Below, piece by piece: positions 33,849 through 42,064 of a stretch of 64,000 bases of DNA. Within the stretch, counting starts at the first letter, position 1; each line of letters starts with the position of its first letter. The notes beneath the pieces were generated by a model. The model had not been told where the DNA came from and did no database searches. It saw nothing but the letters and a program-made list of their open reading frames with translations. Source of the DNA: WHSW01 sp963821025 (lineage in GTDB: Bacteria; Actinomycetota; Thermoleophilia; Solirubrobacterales; 70-9); contig CAWGCG010000005.1 of NCBI GenBank assembly GCA_963821025.1, forward strand, positions 610,065 to 674,064, written 5' to 3'. A program made the position numbers and the translations under genes.

Positions 33849-34881
33849 GCCGACCACGAGACTGGGAATTGCAGCACTCCTCGCCCTGGCGAGCTTCCTC
33901 GTCGGCGCCTGCGGCTTTTCCACCGACGACAGCGGCGGCTCGAACGAGCCCGCGACCGAGGGGATCACCCTCTACTCGGGCCGCATCCCGGCCGCGATCG
34001 GGGGCGCGGTCGACATGTACGAGGCCGAGTCGGATACCGACGTGCAGGCCCGCTTCGCCGAGACCGGGGACCTGGCGGCGACCCTTGTCGAGGAGGGCTC
34101 GAACTCCCCGGCAGACGTCTTCTTCGCCCAGGAGCCGGGCGCGATCGGCGCGGTCGAGGATGCCGGCCTGCTGGCCGAGCTGCCAAAGGACATCCTCGAC
34201 CGGGTCCCGCGCACCTATCGCGACCCCGACGGGCGCTGGGTCGGCGTCACCGGCCGCGCCAGGGCGATCGCCTACGGCCCGGGGGTAAAGCGCTCCGAGC
34301 TGCCCGACTCGCCGCTCGACCTGGTCGAGCCCGAGTGGCGGGGCCGGGTCGGATGGGGCCCAGCCACCGACACGCTGCAGCAGTATGTGACCGCGCTGCG
34401 GCTCACCTCCGGCGAGGACGTCGCCCGAGCCTGGCTCGAAGGCATGGTCGCCAATGACGCCGTCAGCTATCCAGACAACGTGACGATCCGCGACGCCGTG
34501 GCCGCGGGCGAGATCGACGTCGGCCTGATCAACCACTACTACGTCGCCCAGGCGGTGGCGGCCGAGGGGCCGGACTACCCGGTCAAGGTCTATTTCCCGC
34601 CCGAGGGCCTGGGCTCGCTGCTGTTACTGACCAGCGTCGGTGTGCTCGACTCCTCCGATCGCAAGCAGGAGGCCTTCGACTTCATCCGCACGCTGCTCTC
34701 GAACGACGGCCAGGAGTTCTTCACCTCGACCTCGAAGGAGTATCCACTGGCGAAGGGGGCCGAGCCGGACCCGACGCTGACCGTGCCGCTCGCCGAGATC
34801 CCCGCGCCCGAGGTCGAGCTCGACGACATCGGCGAGCTGCAGCAGACGATCGAGCTGATGCAGGACACGGGAGCGCTTTGA
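33847..34881 (+). CDS. Iron(III) ABC transporter substrate-binding lipoprotein
   Basis: 344 aa. Lipoprotein signal with lipobox LVGAC (Cys22), then an extracellular ferric-binding fold: GITLYSGRIPAAIGGAVDMYE, ADVFFAQEPGAIGAVEDAGLL, RWVGVTGRARAIAYGPGV and the paired tyrosines of GLINHYYVAQ that bind Fe(III) in the FbpA/FutA family. Captures ferric iron outside the membrane for the permease and ATPase encoded downstream. Its start codon overlaps an iron-box operator, so iron repression is expected. Confidence 0.92.
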   Translation: MPTTRLGIAALLALASFLVGACGFSTDDSGGSNEPATEGITLYSGRIPAAIGGAVDMYEAESDTDVQARFAETGDLAATLVEEGSNSPADVFFAQEPGAIGAVEDAGLLAELPKDILDRVPRTYRDPDGRWVGVTGRARAIAYGPGVKRSELPDSPLDLVEPEWRGRVGWGPATDTLQQYVTALRLTSGEDVARAWLEGMVANDAVSYPDNVTIRDAVAAGEIDVGLINHYYVAQAVAAEGPDYPVKVYFPPEGLGSLLLLTSVGVLDSSDRKQEAFDFIRTLLSNDGQEFFTSTSKEYPLAKGAEPDPTLTVPLAEIPAPEVELDDIGELQQTIELMQDTGAL

Positions 34882-34903
34882 GCCCCGCCGGGGCGGCGCG
34901 GGC

Positions 34904-36529
34904 GTGACCGGCGCGACCGACACCGTCGCCGCCCCGAGCCGGCGGATCGGTCGTCCGGCGATGCTTGGAACGCGGCGACCGCCGCTCGGCCTGCTCGCCG
35001 CCGGAGTCGCGATCGGCGTCGCGGTCGTCCTCCCCGCCGCCTATCTGGTGATCGTCGTCGGCGGCGACCTCGGCCCCGCCCTGGAGACGGCGTTCGACTC
35101 GCGCACGGGCGCGATCCTCGCCCGCACGCTCGGGCTGGCCGCCGCGGTCACCGCCGCCTCGATCGCGATCGCGCTGCCGATCGCCTGGCTCACGGTGCGC
35201 ACCGACCTGCCGGCGCGCCGTCTGTGGGCGACCCTGTGCGCCCTGCCGCTGGTGATCCCGACCTATGTGGGCGCCTACCTGTTCGTCGCCGCGCTCGGGC
35301 CGAACGGGATGCTCCAGGACGCGCTCGGGGTCGAGCGCCTGCCGTCGATCTACGGCTTCTTCGGCGCCTGGCTGGTGCTCACCCTGTTCACCTACCCACT
35401 CGTGCTGCTGCCGGCGCGCTCGACCCTGAGGCGGCTCGACCCCCAGCTCGAGGAGGCGGCCCGGGCGATGGGCCGCACCCCGTTCGAGGCCTTCCGCTCG
35501 GTCGTCATGCCGCAGCTCTGGCCGGCGCTCGCGGTCGGCGGCCTGCTGGTGGCGCTGTTCGTTATGAGCGACTTCGGCGCAGTCTCGATCATGCGCTTCG
35601 ACTCGTTCACGAGCGAGATCTACATCTCCTACAAGTCGAGCTTCGATCGCTCGGCCACCGCCGGTCTCGGCGCGGTGCTGGTGGTGCTGATGCTGGCGCT
35701 GCTGTGGATCAGCTCGAGGATCCGCGGCGCCCACTCGCTGCACCGGCTCGGGCCCGGCGCCGCCCGTCCGCCACGCCCGTACGCGCTCGGGCGCTGGCGC
35801 TGGCCGGCGCTGGGGCTCTGCTCGGCTGTGGTCACGATCGCGCTGGTGCTCCCGGTCGGGGTGCTCGTCTACTGGTCGAGCAAGGGGGTCTCGACCGGAA
35901 CCGTCTCCTGGAACCTGGTCGGGGCGCTCGCCGGCAACTCGCTGCTGACCGCGATCGGCGCGGCGGCGGCCGGCGGGCTTGCGGCGCTGGTGGTCGCAGT
36001 GCTCGCGGGTCGTTACCCGGGCGCGGTGACGCGCGGGATCGAGCGCTTCGGCCACGCCGGCTACGCGCTTCCCGGAATCGTCGTCGCGCTCGCCCTCGTC
36101 TACTTCGCCACCCGGGCGGCGCCGCCGGTCTACCAAACGCTGGCGCTGCTCGTCTTCGCGCTCACCGTCCACTATCTGCCGCTCGGGATCGGCCCGATCA
36201 GCGCCTCGCTGGCCCAGGTGTCGCCGCGCGTCGAGGAGGCGGCGCGGGGGCTCGGGCGGCGCCAGAGCGAGGTCTTTCGCACGATCACAGCGCCCCTCGT
36301 GCGCGGGGGGATCCTCGCCGGGGCAGCGCTGATCTTCCTGCACGCGATCAAGGAACTTCCCGCTACCTTGATCCTCGCACCGATCGGATTCGAGACGTTG
36401 GCAACCGAGATCTGGAACCAGACGAGCTTCGGCTTCTACGAAGCGAGCGCGATCCCCGCGCTGGTGCTGCTCGCGATCGCCGCCCCCCCGCTCTACCTGC
36501 TGTCCGAGCGCGGCACGGTGACCTCGTGA
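34904..36529 (+). CDS. Iron(III) ABC transporter permease (FbpB type)
   Basis: 541 aa with about twelve transmembrane helices formed by two homologous halves. Each half carries the EAA loop that contacts the ATPase: LEEAARAMGRTPFEAFRSVVMPQL near residue 185 and VEEAARGLGRRQSEVFRTITAPL near 443. This fused-permease layout is typical of ferric iron importers. GTG start 22 nt after the binding-protein gene; its stop overlaps the ATPase start (GTGA). Confidence 0.94.
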   Translation: MTGATDTVAAPSRRIGRPAMLGTRRPPLGLLAAGVAIGVAVVLPAAYLVIVVGGDLGPALETAFDSRTGAILARTLGLAAAVTAASIAIALPIAWLTVRTDLPARRLWATLCALPLVIPTYVGAYLFVAALGPNGMLQDALGVERLPSIYGFFGAWLVLTLFTYPLVLLPARSTLRRLDPQLEEAARAMGRTPFEAFRSVVMPQLWPALAVGGLLVALFVMSDFGAVSIMRFDSFTSEIYISYKSSFDRSATAGLGAVLVVLMLALLWISSRIRGAHSLHRLGPGAARPPRPYALGRWRWPALGLCSAVVTIALVLPVGVLVYWSSKGVSTGTVSWNLVGALAGNSLLTAIGAAAAGGLAALVVAVLAGRYPGAVTRGIERFGHAGYALPGIVVALALVYFATRAAPPVYQTLALLVFALTVHYLPLGIGPISASLAQVSPRVEEAARGLGRRQSEVFRTITAPLVRGGILAGAALIFLHAIKELPATLILAPIGFETLATEIWNQTSFGFYEASAIPALVLLAIAAPPLYLLSERGTVTS

Positions 36530-37569
36530 CCTCGACCGCGGTCGCGGCGCCGCTGCGCCTCTCAGGACTGGAGAAGTCCTACGGCTCTGTGCGCGCCGTG
36601 GCCGGCGCCGAGCTCGAGGTCGAGGCGGGCTCGATCTGCGCCCTGCTCGGCCCCTCGGGCTGCGGTAAGACGACCACGCTGCGGCTGATCGCCGGGCTGG
36701 AGCAACCCGACCGCGGCGAGATCGCGATCGGAGAGCGCCGTCTCAACGGCACCGGTGCCTTCGTCGCGCCGGAGCGCCGCAGGATCGGGATGGTGTTCCA
36801 GGATTACGCCCTCTTTCCCCACCTCGACGTCGCCGGCAACGTCGGCTACGGACTCGGGCGCCGCCCCGAGGCCGAGCGAGTCGCCGAGGTGCTCGACCTG
36901 GTCGGTCTCGGCGGCGAGGCTCGCCGCCCCGTCCACGAGCTCTCCGGCGGCCAGCAACAGCGGGTCGCGCTCGCCAGGGCACTCGCCCCGACACCCGAGC
37001 TGATCCTTCTCGACGAGCCCTTCTCCAACCTCGACCCCGAACTGCGCGAGCGCCTGCGCCAGGAGATCCGTGAGATCCTGTCGCGCGCGGGCGTCACCAC
37101 GCTGTTCGTCACCCACGACCAGGCCGAGGCGCTGAGCATCGCCGAGTCGGTCGCGGTCATGCGTGAGGGCCGGATCGAGCAGGTCGGCACCCCCGAGGAG
37201 ATCTATTCGCGCCCTGCGTCGCGCTGGGTCGCGCGCTTCCTCGGCGAGGTCGAGGTGGTGCCCGGTGAGGCGGCCGCCGGTCGGGTCGAGTGCGAGCTCG
37301 GGTCGTTCAGCGCCGATCAGTCCACCGAGGGGCCGGTCGACGTGCTGATCAGACCCGAGTCGATCGCGATCGGGCTCAGCGGCCCCGACGGCGCCGCTGC
37401 CGCCGAGGTCGTCGGGCGGCGCTTCTTCGGCCATGATCAGCTGGTCGAGCTGCGGCTGGGGTCGGGCAGGACCGTGCGCTCGCGCCGCCTCGGCTTTCCC
37501 GCCTGGCACGAGGGCGACCGGGTGCGGGCCTGGGTCGACGGACCGACCGACGTGCTGCCGCGCGACTGA
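36526..37569 (+). CDS. Iron(III) ABC transporter ATP-binding protein (FbpC type)
   Basis: 347 aa. Walker A GPSGCGKTT (residues 42-50), Q-loop VFQDYALFPHLDV, signature LSGGQQQRVALARAL, Walker B LILLDEPFSNLDPE and the switch His in LFVTHDQAEAL. The C-terminal 100 residues form a TOBE-like regulatory part (VDVLIRPESIAIG). Energises the permease. GTG start overlaps the permease stop. Confidence 0.94.
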   Translation: MTSTAVAAPLRLSGLEKSYGSVRAVAGAELEVEAGSICALLGPSGCGKTTTLRLIAGLEQPDRGEIAIGERRLNGTGAFVAPERRRIGMVFQDYALFPHLDVAGNVGYGLGRRPEAERVAEVLDLVGLGGEARRPVHELSGGQQQRVALARALAPTPELILLDEPFSNLDPELRERLRQEIREILSRAGVTTLFVTHDQAEALSIAESVAVMREGRIEQVGTPEEIYSRPASRWVARFLGEVEVVPGEAAAGRVECELGSFSADQSTEGPVDVLIRPESIAIGLSGPDGAAAAEVVGRRFFGHDQLVELRLGSGRTVRSRRLGFPAWHEGDRVRAWVDGPTDVLPRD

Positions 37570-37576
37570 TTCGGCG

Positions 37577-37680
37577 ATGACCGGGAAGTGGACAGCCGAC
37601 CGGAATTGCCGACCAGAGCGGCCGCAGGGCCGTGGTCACGGGCGCCAACAGCGGCTGGGTCAGCGCCCGGCTCAGTAGGT
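37577..37680 (+). pseudogene. 5' remnant of a short-chain dehydrogenase (SDR) gene
   Basis: Just after the ABC ATPase, ATG 37577 opens MTGKWTAD, and one frame over the sequence continues GIADQSGRRAVVTGANSG. Together this is the familiar N-terminus of SDR oxidoreductases (W-T-A-D ... DQSGR-x-AVVTGANSG-x-G) with the NAD-binding TGxxxGxG motif cut after its second glycine. The match ends where truA (minus strand) begins. So it looks like a truncated, frameshifted SDR gene about 100 bp long. Confidence 0.55.
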
Positions 37681-38406
37681 CACCGCGACCAGGCAGAGCC
37701 CGTGGGCGGGAGCGGTCTCGCCCGCACGTTCACGCTCGGCGCCCTCGAGCAGGGCACGGAAGTCCTCGAGCGAACGGCGCCCCGCGCCGACCTCGAGCAT
37801 CGTCCCGGCCAAGACCCGGACCTGGCTTCGCATGAAGCTCGGTGCGGTGATTCGCATCGCCAGCAGCGAGGGCGCTTCGGCCGTCCATTCGCAGGCGTCG
37901 ACGTTGCGCTCGAACAGCCGATGCTCGGTCTGGGTGGGGGTGAAGGCGGTGAGGTCGTGGCGGCCGACCACCGCGCCGGCGCACTCGTCGAGCAGCCGGC
38001 GGTCGAGCGGGTAGCTCCACCAAAGCGCCCGGCCCTCCTCGAACGGATCCCGGACCGCGGAGGCGAGCACCCGGTAACGGTAGGTCCGCGAGCGAGCATC
38101 GCGACGAGCGTCGAAACCGTCGGGCGCGGCGATCGCCGTGCGGACGGCGAGGTCGCGAGGCAGGACTGCGTTGAGCCGTTCGGCGAGCCGGTCGGGCAGC
38201 GCTGCGGCGTGCTCGAAGCTCGCCACCTGGCCGCTGGCGTGGACCCCGGCATCGGTACGCCCGGCCACCATCAGCTCGATCCGCTCGCCGATGATCCGCT
38301 CGAGCGACGACTCGAGCTCGGCCTGGACGGTTCGCTGGCCCGGCTGGGCGGACCAGCCGGCGAACCCGGTTCCGAGGTAGGAGATGTCGAGTCGCGCGGT
38401 GCCGAT
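37672..38406 (-). CDS. truA: tRNA pseudouridine synthase A
   Basis: TruA converts uridines 38-40 of tRNA anticodon arms to pseudouridine. The coding sequence is clear: DISYLGTGFAGWSAQPGQRTVQ at the N-terminus, catalytic Asp in VAGRTDAGVHASGQVASF, then SRTYRYRVLAS and FMRSQVRVLAGTMLEVG. The start is a puzzle. The rplQ stop lies in the same frame just upstream, and between them there is no ATG, GTG or TTG. I give ATC 38406 as a placeholder. GTG 38413, one frame off, would give MPDRHR and then match after a one-base indel in a CGCGCG run. ATG 38271 would remove part of the fold. Confidence 0.88.
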   Translation of the reverse strand: MGTARLDISYLGTGFAGWSAQPGQRTVQAELESSLERIIGERIELMVAGRTDAGVHASGQVASFEHAAALPDRLAERLNAVLPRDLAVRTAIAAPDGFDARRDARSRTYRYRVLASAVRDPFEEGRALWWSYPLDRRLLDECAGAVVGRHDLTAFTPTQTEHRLFERNVDACEWTAEAPSLLAMRITAPSFMRSQVRVLAGTMLEVGAGRRSLEDFRALLEGAERERAGETAPAHGLCLVAVTY

Positions 38407-38424
38407 CGGGCACGCCCGGGTCGG

Positions 38425-38778
38425 TCAGACTAGCTCGAGGAAGACCATCTCGGTGGAGTCCGAGCGCCGCGGGCCCAGCTTGACGATCCGGGTGTAGCCC
38501 CCGGGACGCTCGGCATAGCGCGGAGCGATCTCCTCGAACAGCTTGTGGACCAGGAACTTGTCCTGGCCGAGCTCGGAGAGCACCTGGCGGCGAGCGTGCA
38601 GGTCGCCGCGCTTGGCCAGTGTGATCAGCTTCTCGAGCTTCGGCTTCACCGCCTTGGCCTTCGCCTGCGAGGTCTCGATCCGCTCATGATCGATCACCTC
38701 GCGGCAGAGGTTGCGCAGCAGCGCCCGCCGGTGGGCGGTATCACGACTGAGCTTGTTTCTTTGCTTTTGGTGGCGCAT
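38425..38778 (-). CDS. rplQ: 50S ribosomal protein L17
   Basis: 117 aa, standard length. MRHQKQRNKLSRDTAHRRALLRNLCREVIDHERIETSQAKAK is the typical L17 start, with RIVKLGPRRSDSTEMVFLEL at the end. L17 lines the exit-tunnel side of the large subunit. Follows rpoA as in most bacteria, though separated by a 94-bp spacer with heptamer repeats. Confidence 0.97.
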   Translation of the reverse strand: MRHQKQRNKLSRDTAHRRALLRNLCREVIDHERIETSQAKAKAVKPKLEKLITLAKRGDLHARRQVLSELGQDKFLVHKLFEEIAPRYAERPGGYTRIVKLGPRRSDSTEMVFLELV

Positions 38779-38832
38779 GTCGTTCGGCGCTCGCCTCTCG
38801 GCACTCGCGGGCTGGAGCCGTAGCCCGGTGGC

Positions 38833-38867
38833 GAGTGGCGAGTGGCGAGTGGCGAGTGGCGAGTGGC
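38833..38867. repeat. Tandem heptamer repeat (5 x GAGTGGC)
   Basis: Five exact copies of GAGTGGC, with a partial unit before them, in the spacer between rplQ and rpoA. The same heptamer occurs four times at 56003-56030. On the coding strand it reads GCCACTC repeats. Confidence 0.9.
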
Positions 38868-38872
38868 GAAAT

Positions 38873-39838
38873 CTACTCGTCTCGCAGCGAGAGTCCCAGC
38901 GCGTGGAGTGACTCCTTCACCTCTTCCGTACTCCGCCTGCCGAAGTTCGGAATCGCGTTGAGCTCGGACTCCGAGCGCTGGACCAGGTCGCCGACCGTCT
39001 GGATACCGGCTCGCTTGAGGCAGTTGTAGGCGCGCACGCCGATCTCCAGCTCCTCGATCAGGCGGTCGTCGCCCTCGGTTGCCGGGACCGGCACCAGCGC
39101 CGGGTCGCCGCCGTCGAACCCGTTGCGGGCGGTCAGCTCCTCGACCCGATCGGCGTCGGTGAAGATCGCCATCGTCTTGATCAGGATCTCCGCCGCCTCG
39201 CGCAGGGCTGAGCCCGGCTCGATCGAGCCGTCGGTCTCGACCTCCATCGTCAGCTTGTCGAAGTCGGTGCGCTGACCGACTCGCGCCGAGTCGACGTTGT
39301 AGGCGGCGCGGCGGATCGGCGAGAAGATCGAGTCGATCGGGATCACGCCGATCGGCTGATCCTCGGTCTTGTTCTCATCAGCCGGCGAGTAACCGCGCCC
39401 GCGGCCGATCGACAGGTACATCTCGAGCTTGGTCCGCTTCTCGAGCGTCGCGATCGGGGCCTCGGGGTTTAGGATCTCGACGCCCGCGGGCAGGTCGATG
39501 TCCTTGGCCTTGACCTCGCCCGGGCCGGTCGCCACCAGCGGCGCCTCGACCTCGTCGGCATCGGTGTGCATGCGCACGACGATGTCCTTGAGGTTGAGGA
39601 TGATGTCGGTGACGTCCTCCTTGACCCCGGTCACCGTCGAGAACTCGTGTGCGACGCCCTCGATCCGCACGCTCTTGATCGCGGCGCCGCCGAGCGAGGA
39701 GAGCAGGACGCGGCGCAGCGAGTTCCCGAAGGTGTAGCCGAAGCCCTTGTCGAGCGGCTCGACGATGAACGTGCCGTAGTTGTCGTCGACGCTTTCGGAA
39801 GCGATCTTGGGAATCTGGAATTCGGGCAGGGTGGTCAT
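38873..39838 (-). CDS. rpoA: DNA-directed RNA polymerase subunit alpha
   Basis: 321 aa. N-terminal dimerisation domain (YGTFIVEPLDKGFGYTFGNSLRRVLLSSLGGAAI) that nucleates core polymerase assembly, and a C-terminal domain (about 240-321) with GVRAYNCLKRAGIQTVGDLV and IPNFGRRSTEEVKESLHALGLSL, which touches UP elements and activators. Sits 33 nt downstream of rpsD. Confidence 0.98.
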   Translation of the reverse strand: MTTLPEFQIPKIASESVDDNYGTFIVEPLDKGFGYTFGNSLRRVLLSSLGGAAIKSVRIEGVAHEFSTVTGVKEDVTDIILNLKDIVVRMHTDADEVEAPLVATGPGEVKAKDIDLPAGVEILNPEAPIATLEKRTKLEMYLSIGRGRGYSPADENKTEDQPIGVIPIDSIFSPIRRAAYNVDSARVGQRTDFDKLTMEVETDGSIEPGSALREAAEILIKTMAIFTDADRVEELTARNGFDGGDPALVPVPATEGDDRLIEELEIGVRAYNCLKRAGIQTVGDLVQRSESELNAIPNFGRRSTEEVKESLHALGLSLRDE

Positions 39839-39871
39839 TGGAACCTCTTCACTTGTCGGGAACTGGGCGCC

Positions 39872-40492
39872 CTACTTGGAGTAGAGCTCGACGATTAGCT
39901 GCTCTGCGACCGGCGCGGTGATCTCACCACGCTCGGGAAGGCGGAGCACCTTCGCCGTAAGGGCATCGTGATCAGCCTGCAGCCACGGCGGCACCGCGGC
40001 GGTCAGCTCGGTCGCCTGGCGAACCACGTCGGCGGCGCCCGAGCTGGGCTTGATCGTGATCACGTCATCGGGACGGACCTGGTAGCTGGGGATGTCGACC
40101 CGGCGGCCGTTGATCAGCCAGTGGCCGTGGGTGATCAGCTGTCGCGCCTGGCGCCGGGAGGCGGCGAAGCCGAGGCGGACGAGGACGTTGTCGAAGCGAC
40201 GCTCGAGCAGCCGCAGGAGGTTCTCGCCGGTGACCCCCTCCTGGCGCGAGGCCTTGTCGTAATAGCCTCGGAACTGGCGCTCGAGCACACCGTAGAAGCG
40301 GCGCGCCTTCTGCTTCTCCCGGAGCTGGTTGCGGTACTCCGAGGCGCGCACTCGGCCGCGGCCGTGCTCGCCGGGCGGATATGAGCGGCGCTCGACTCCG
40401 CACTTCTCGGTCAGGCAGCGCTCGCCCTTCAAGAACAGTTTCTGGCCCTCGCGGCGGCACTGCTTGCACTGGGGTCCGGTGTCGCGGGCCAT
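39872..40492 (-). CDS. rpsD: 30S ribosomal protein S4
   Basis: 206 aa. Starts MARDTGPQCKQCRREGQKLF and has four cysteines (CKQC, CLTEKC) that form a zinc site, the cysteine-containing variant of S4. The S4 RNA-binding domain is seen in DNVLVRLGFAASRRQARQLITHGHWLINGRRVDIPSYQV. An early 30S assembly protein; in other bacteria it represses its own operon. Confidence 0.98.
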   Translation of the reverse strand: MARDTGPQCKQCRREGQKLFLKGERCLTEKCGVERRSYPPGEHGRGRVRASEYRNQLREKQKARRFYGVLERQFRGYYDKASRQEGVTGENLLRLLERRFDNVLVRLGFAASRRQARQLITHGHWLINGRRVDIPSYQVRPDDVITIKPSSGAADVVRQATELTAAVPPWLQADHDALTAKVLRLPERGEITAPVAEQLIVELYSK

Positions 40493-40495
40493 CAG

Positions 40496-40894
40496 CTACG
40501 GCCTCCGTCGCTTCTTCGGCCGACAGCCGTTGTGCGCCTGCGGGCTGACGTCCTTAACCGTGGTCACCTGGATCCCGGCAGCCTGCAGCGAGCGGATCGC
40601 CGTGTCGCGGCCCGAGCCTGCGCCCTTTGCGTGCACCTCGACCCGCTCGACCCCGTGCTCCATGCCCTTGCGGGCCGCGGCGTCGGCGGTCACCTGCGCA
40701 GCGAACGGCGTCGACTTGCGCGAGCCCTTGAAGCCGGCCGATCCGGCCGACTCCCAGCAGACCACGTTGCCCTCGGGGTCGGTGATCGTGACGATTGTGT
40801 TGTTGAACGAGGTCTTGATGTGGGCGATCCCGTAGGGGACGTTCTTCTTCACCCGACGCCGAGTGCGACCCCGGCCCTTTTTCGGCTGCGGCAT
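40496..40894 (-). CDS. rpsK: 30S ribosomal protein S11
   Basis: 132 aa. Basic start (RGRTRRRVKKNVPYGIAHIKTSFNNT), GWESAGSAGFKGSRKSTPFAAQ-like core and the C-terminal DVSPQAHNGCRPKKRRRP are all characteristic. Lies in the 30S platform. 3 nt before rpsD. Confidence 0.98.
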   Translation of the reverse strand: MPQPKKGRGRTRRRVKKNVPYGIAHIKTSFNNTIVTITDPEGNVVCWESAGSAGFKGSRKSTPFAAQVTADAAARKGMEHGVERVEVHAKGAGSGRDTAIRSLQAAGIQVTTVKDVSPQAHNGCRPKKRRRP

Positions 40895-40904
40895 CCGGTC
40901 TTCC

Positions 40905-41288
40905 CTACTTCTTCGCCGGCGGCTTCTTCTTGCCGGCGATGCTCATCCGCCGCGGCCCCTTACGGCCGCGGGCGTTGGTCTTCGTGCGCTGGCCCCGGGT
41001 GGGCAGGCCCCGGCGGTGGCGAACGCCGCGGTAGGAGCCGATCTCCGAGAGGCGCTTGACGTTCTGGGAGCGCTCGCGGCGCAGGTCACCCTCGACCTCG
41101 AGCTCCTCGACCGCGTCGCGGAGCTTCACGGTCTCCTCCTCGGTCAGATCCTTGACGTAGGTGTCGGGATCGACGCCGACCTTCTTCAGCACGTCGTTGG
41201 CGGTCGACCGCCCGACCCCGTGCACATAGGTGAGACCGATCTCGATTCGCTTGTTGAGCGGAAGGTTTACTCCTGCGACTCTCGCCAT
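40905..41288 (-). CDS. rpsM: 30S ribosomal protein S13
   Basis: 127 aa starting MARVAGVNLPLNKRIEIGLTYVHGVGRSTAN, with helix-two-turn-helix region and the C-terminal SYRGVRHRRGLPTRGQRTKTNARGRKG tail that reaches the subunit interface. ATG overlaps the rpmJ stop (ATGA). A longer open frame upstream belongs to rpmJ's region and is not part of S13. Confidence 0.98.
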   Translation of the reverse strand: MARVAGVNLPLNKRIEIGLTYVHGVGRSTANDVLKKVGVDPDTYVKDLTEEETVKLRDAVEELEVEGDLRRERSQNVKRLSEIGSYRGVRHRRGLPTRGQRTKTNARGRKGPRRMSIAGKKKPPAKK

Positions 41289-41401
41289 CAGCCCTGCCTT
41301 TGCTTGTGCCGTGGGTTCGAGCAGATCACCAGCACGACGCCGCGCCGTCGGATGATCCGACAACGCTCACACATCGGCTTAACGGACGCTCGTACCTTCA
41401 T
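41288..41401 (-). CDS. rpmJ: 50S ribosomal protein L36
   Basis: 37 aa, the smallest ribosomal protein: MKVRASVKPMCERCRIIRRR and then GVVLVICSNPRHKQRQG. Three cysteines and one histidine form the zinc site. Too short for most gene finders but unmistakable. Overlaps rpsM by 1 base of the ATGA. In many genomes infA lies directly upstream; here it does not. Confidence 0.96.
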   Translation of the reverse strand: MKVRASVKPMCERCRIIRRRGVVLVICSNPRHKQRQG

Positions 41402-41524
41402 CGGCCCTTTCCGGGTCGTATCTTGATCAACTACTGAGAAGGCCCGCAGGCCCCATGAATCGGGCGAGCAGGCGCAACGAACGCACCCCGAAGGGCGACC
41501 GCAGATAGTAGCAGCGCGCCGCCC
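41402..41524 (-). promoter_or_regulatory. Leader and probable promoter of the rpmJ-rpsM-rpsK-rpsD-rpoA-rplQ operon
   Basis: On the minus strand TACTAT (41510-41505) is a good -10 box about 104 nt upstream of rpmJ. The leader between holds the stem GGCC-TGCG-GGCC (41441-41452). A long leader on an alpha-operon fits autogenous control by a ribosomal protein, but this is not shown by the sequence. Confidence 0.4.
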
Positions 41525-42022
41525 TCAGGCGTGCCCGAGCGCGACGCCCACAGCGGCCACCACAACCCCGCCCAGGGTCACCTGGGTCAGCGACAGCGAC
41601 AGGGCCACACCGAGAAAGCGCTTGCGAATCCAGGCGATCAGCACGAGCTCGATCCCGACGACCACGTAAGCGACCGAGAGCGCGGTGGCGACGTCGGCGA
41701 TCAGGAAGGGCAGCGCATGAAGCGAGCCGCCGACGAAGGTCGCCGCCCCGGTGATCAGGCCGCGCGCGAACGAGCTCCCTCGTCCGGTCAGCGTCCCGTC
41801 GTCCGAGAGCGCCTCCGAGAGGCCCATGCTGATCGCCGCACCGAGCGCCGCGGCCACCCCGATCAGCAATGCGGCGCGCGAGCCGGAGACATAGGCGGCA
41901 GCGAAGATCGGGGCGAGCGTGGACACGGTGCCGTCGATCAGGCCGATCAGAGCCGGCTGTACGTACTGCAAGGCCCGCTCGCGATCGCTTGCGTTCTGCC
42001 AGGCGCTGAGGACAGTCTGCAT
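41525..42022 (-). CDS. VIT1/CCC1-type iron (or manganese) transporter, MbfA-like membrane domain
   Basis: 165 aa membrane protein, about five hydrophobic helices. PALIGLIDGTVSTLAPIFAAAY and SMGLSEALSDDG are typical of the VIT family, especially the membrane part of MbfA (erythrin-vacuolar iron transport), which exports ferrous iron. The ferritin-like N-terminal domain of full MbfA is absent. Divergent from the Fur-type regulator; TATAAC lies 6 nt upstream of its ATG, and the shared iron box covers the region where its -35 would be. Confidence 0.85.
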   Translation of the reverse strand: MQTVLSAWQNASDRERALQYVQPALIGLIDGTVSTLAPIFAAAYVSGSRAALLIGVAAALGAAISMGLSEALSDDGTLTGRGSSFARGLITGAATFVGGSLHALPFLIADVATALSVAYVVVGIELVLIAWIRKRFLGVALSLSLTQVTLGGVVVAAVGVALGHA

Positions 42023-42028
42023 TGCGCA

Positions 42029-42056
42029 GTTATAGCAAGTCAGTTAAGATTAGGAT
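42029..42056. promoter_or_regulatory. Divergent -10 boxes of the VIT-type gene and fur
   Basis: Minus-strand TATAAC (42034-42029) is 6 nt before ATG 42022; plus-strand TAGGAT (42051-42056) is 6 nt before ATG 42063. The second box lies within the operator at 42049-42064. Confidence 0.5.
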
Positions 42057-42064
42057 CGCCTAAT
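42049..42064 (+). promoter_or_regulatory. Iron-box-like operator between the VIT-type gene and fur
   Basis: ATTAGG-ATCG-CCTAAT, a perfect 6-bp inverted repeat identical in arms and spacer length to the site at 33833. It covers the fur -10 box and the first two bases of its start codon, and the -35 region of the divergent VIT-type gene. Suggests one regulator for iron uptake and iron efflux/regulator genes. Confidence 0.7.

Noticed and set aside
38826..38870. Heptamer array considered as CRISPR
   Set aside because: Units are 7 bp, contiguous, with no spacers and no cas genes nearby.
40905..41363. Extended S13 frame beginning at 41363
   Set aside because: The extra residues are the out-of-frame reading of rpmJ; S13 starts at MARVAGVNLP.
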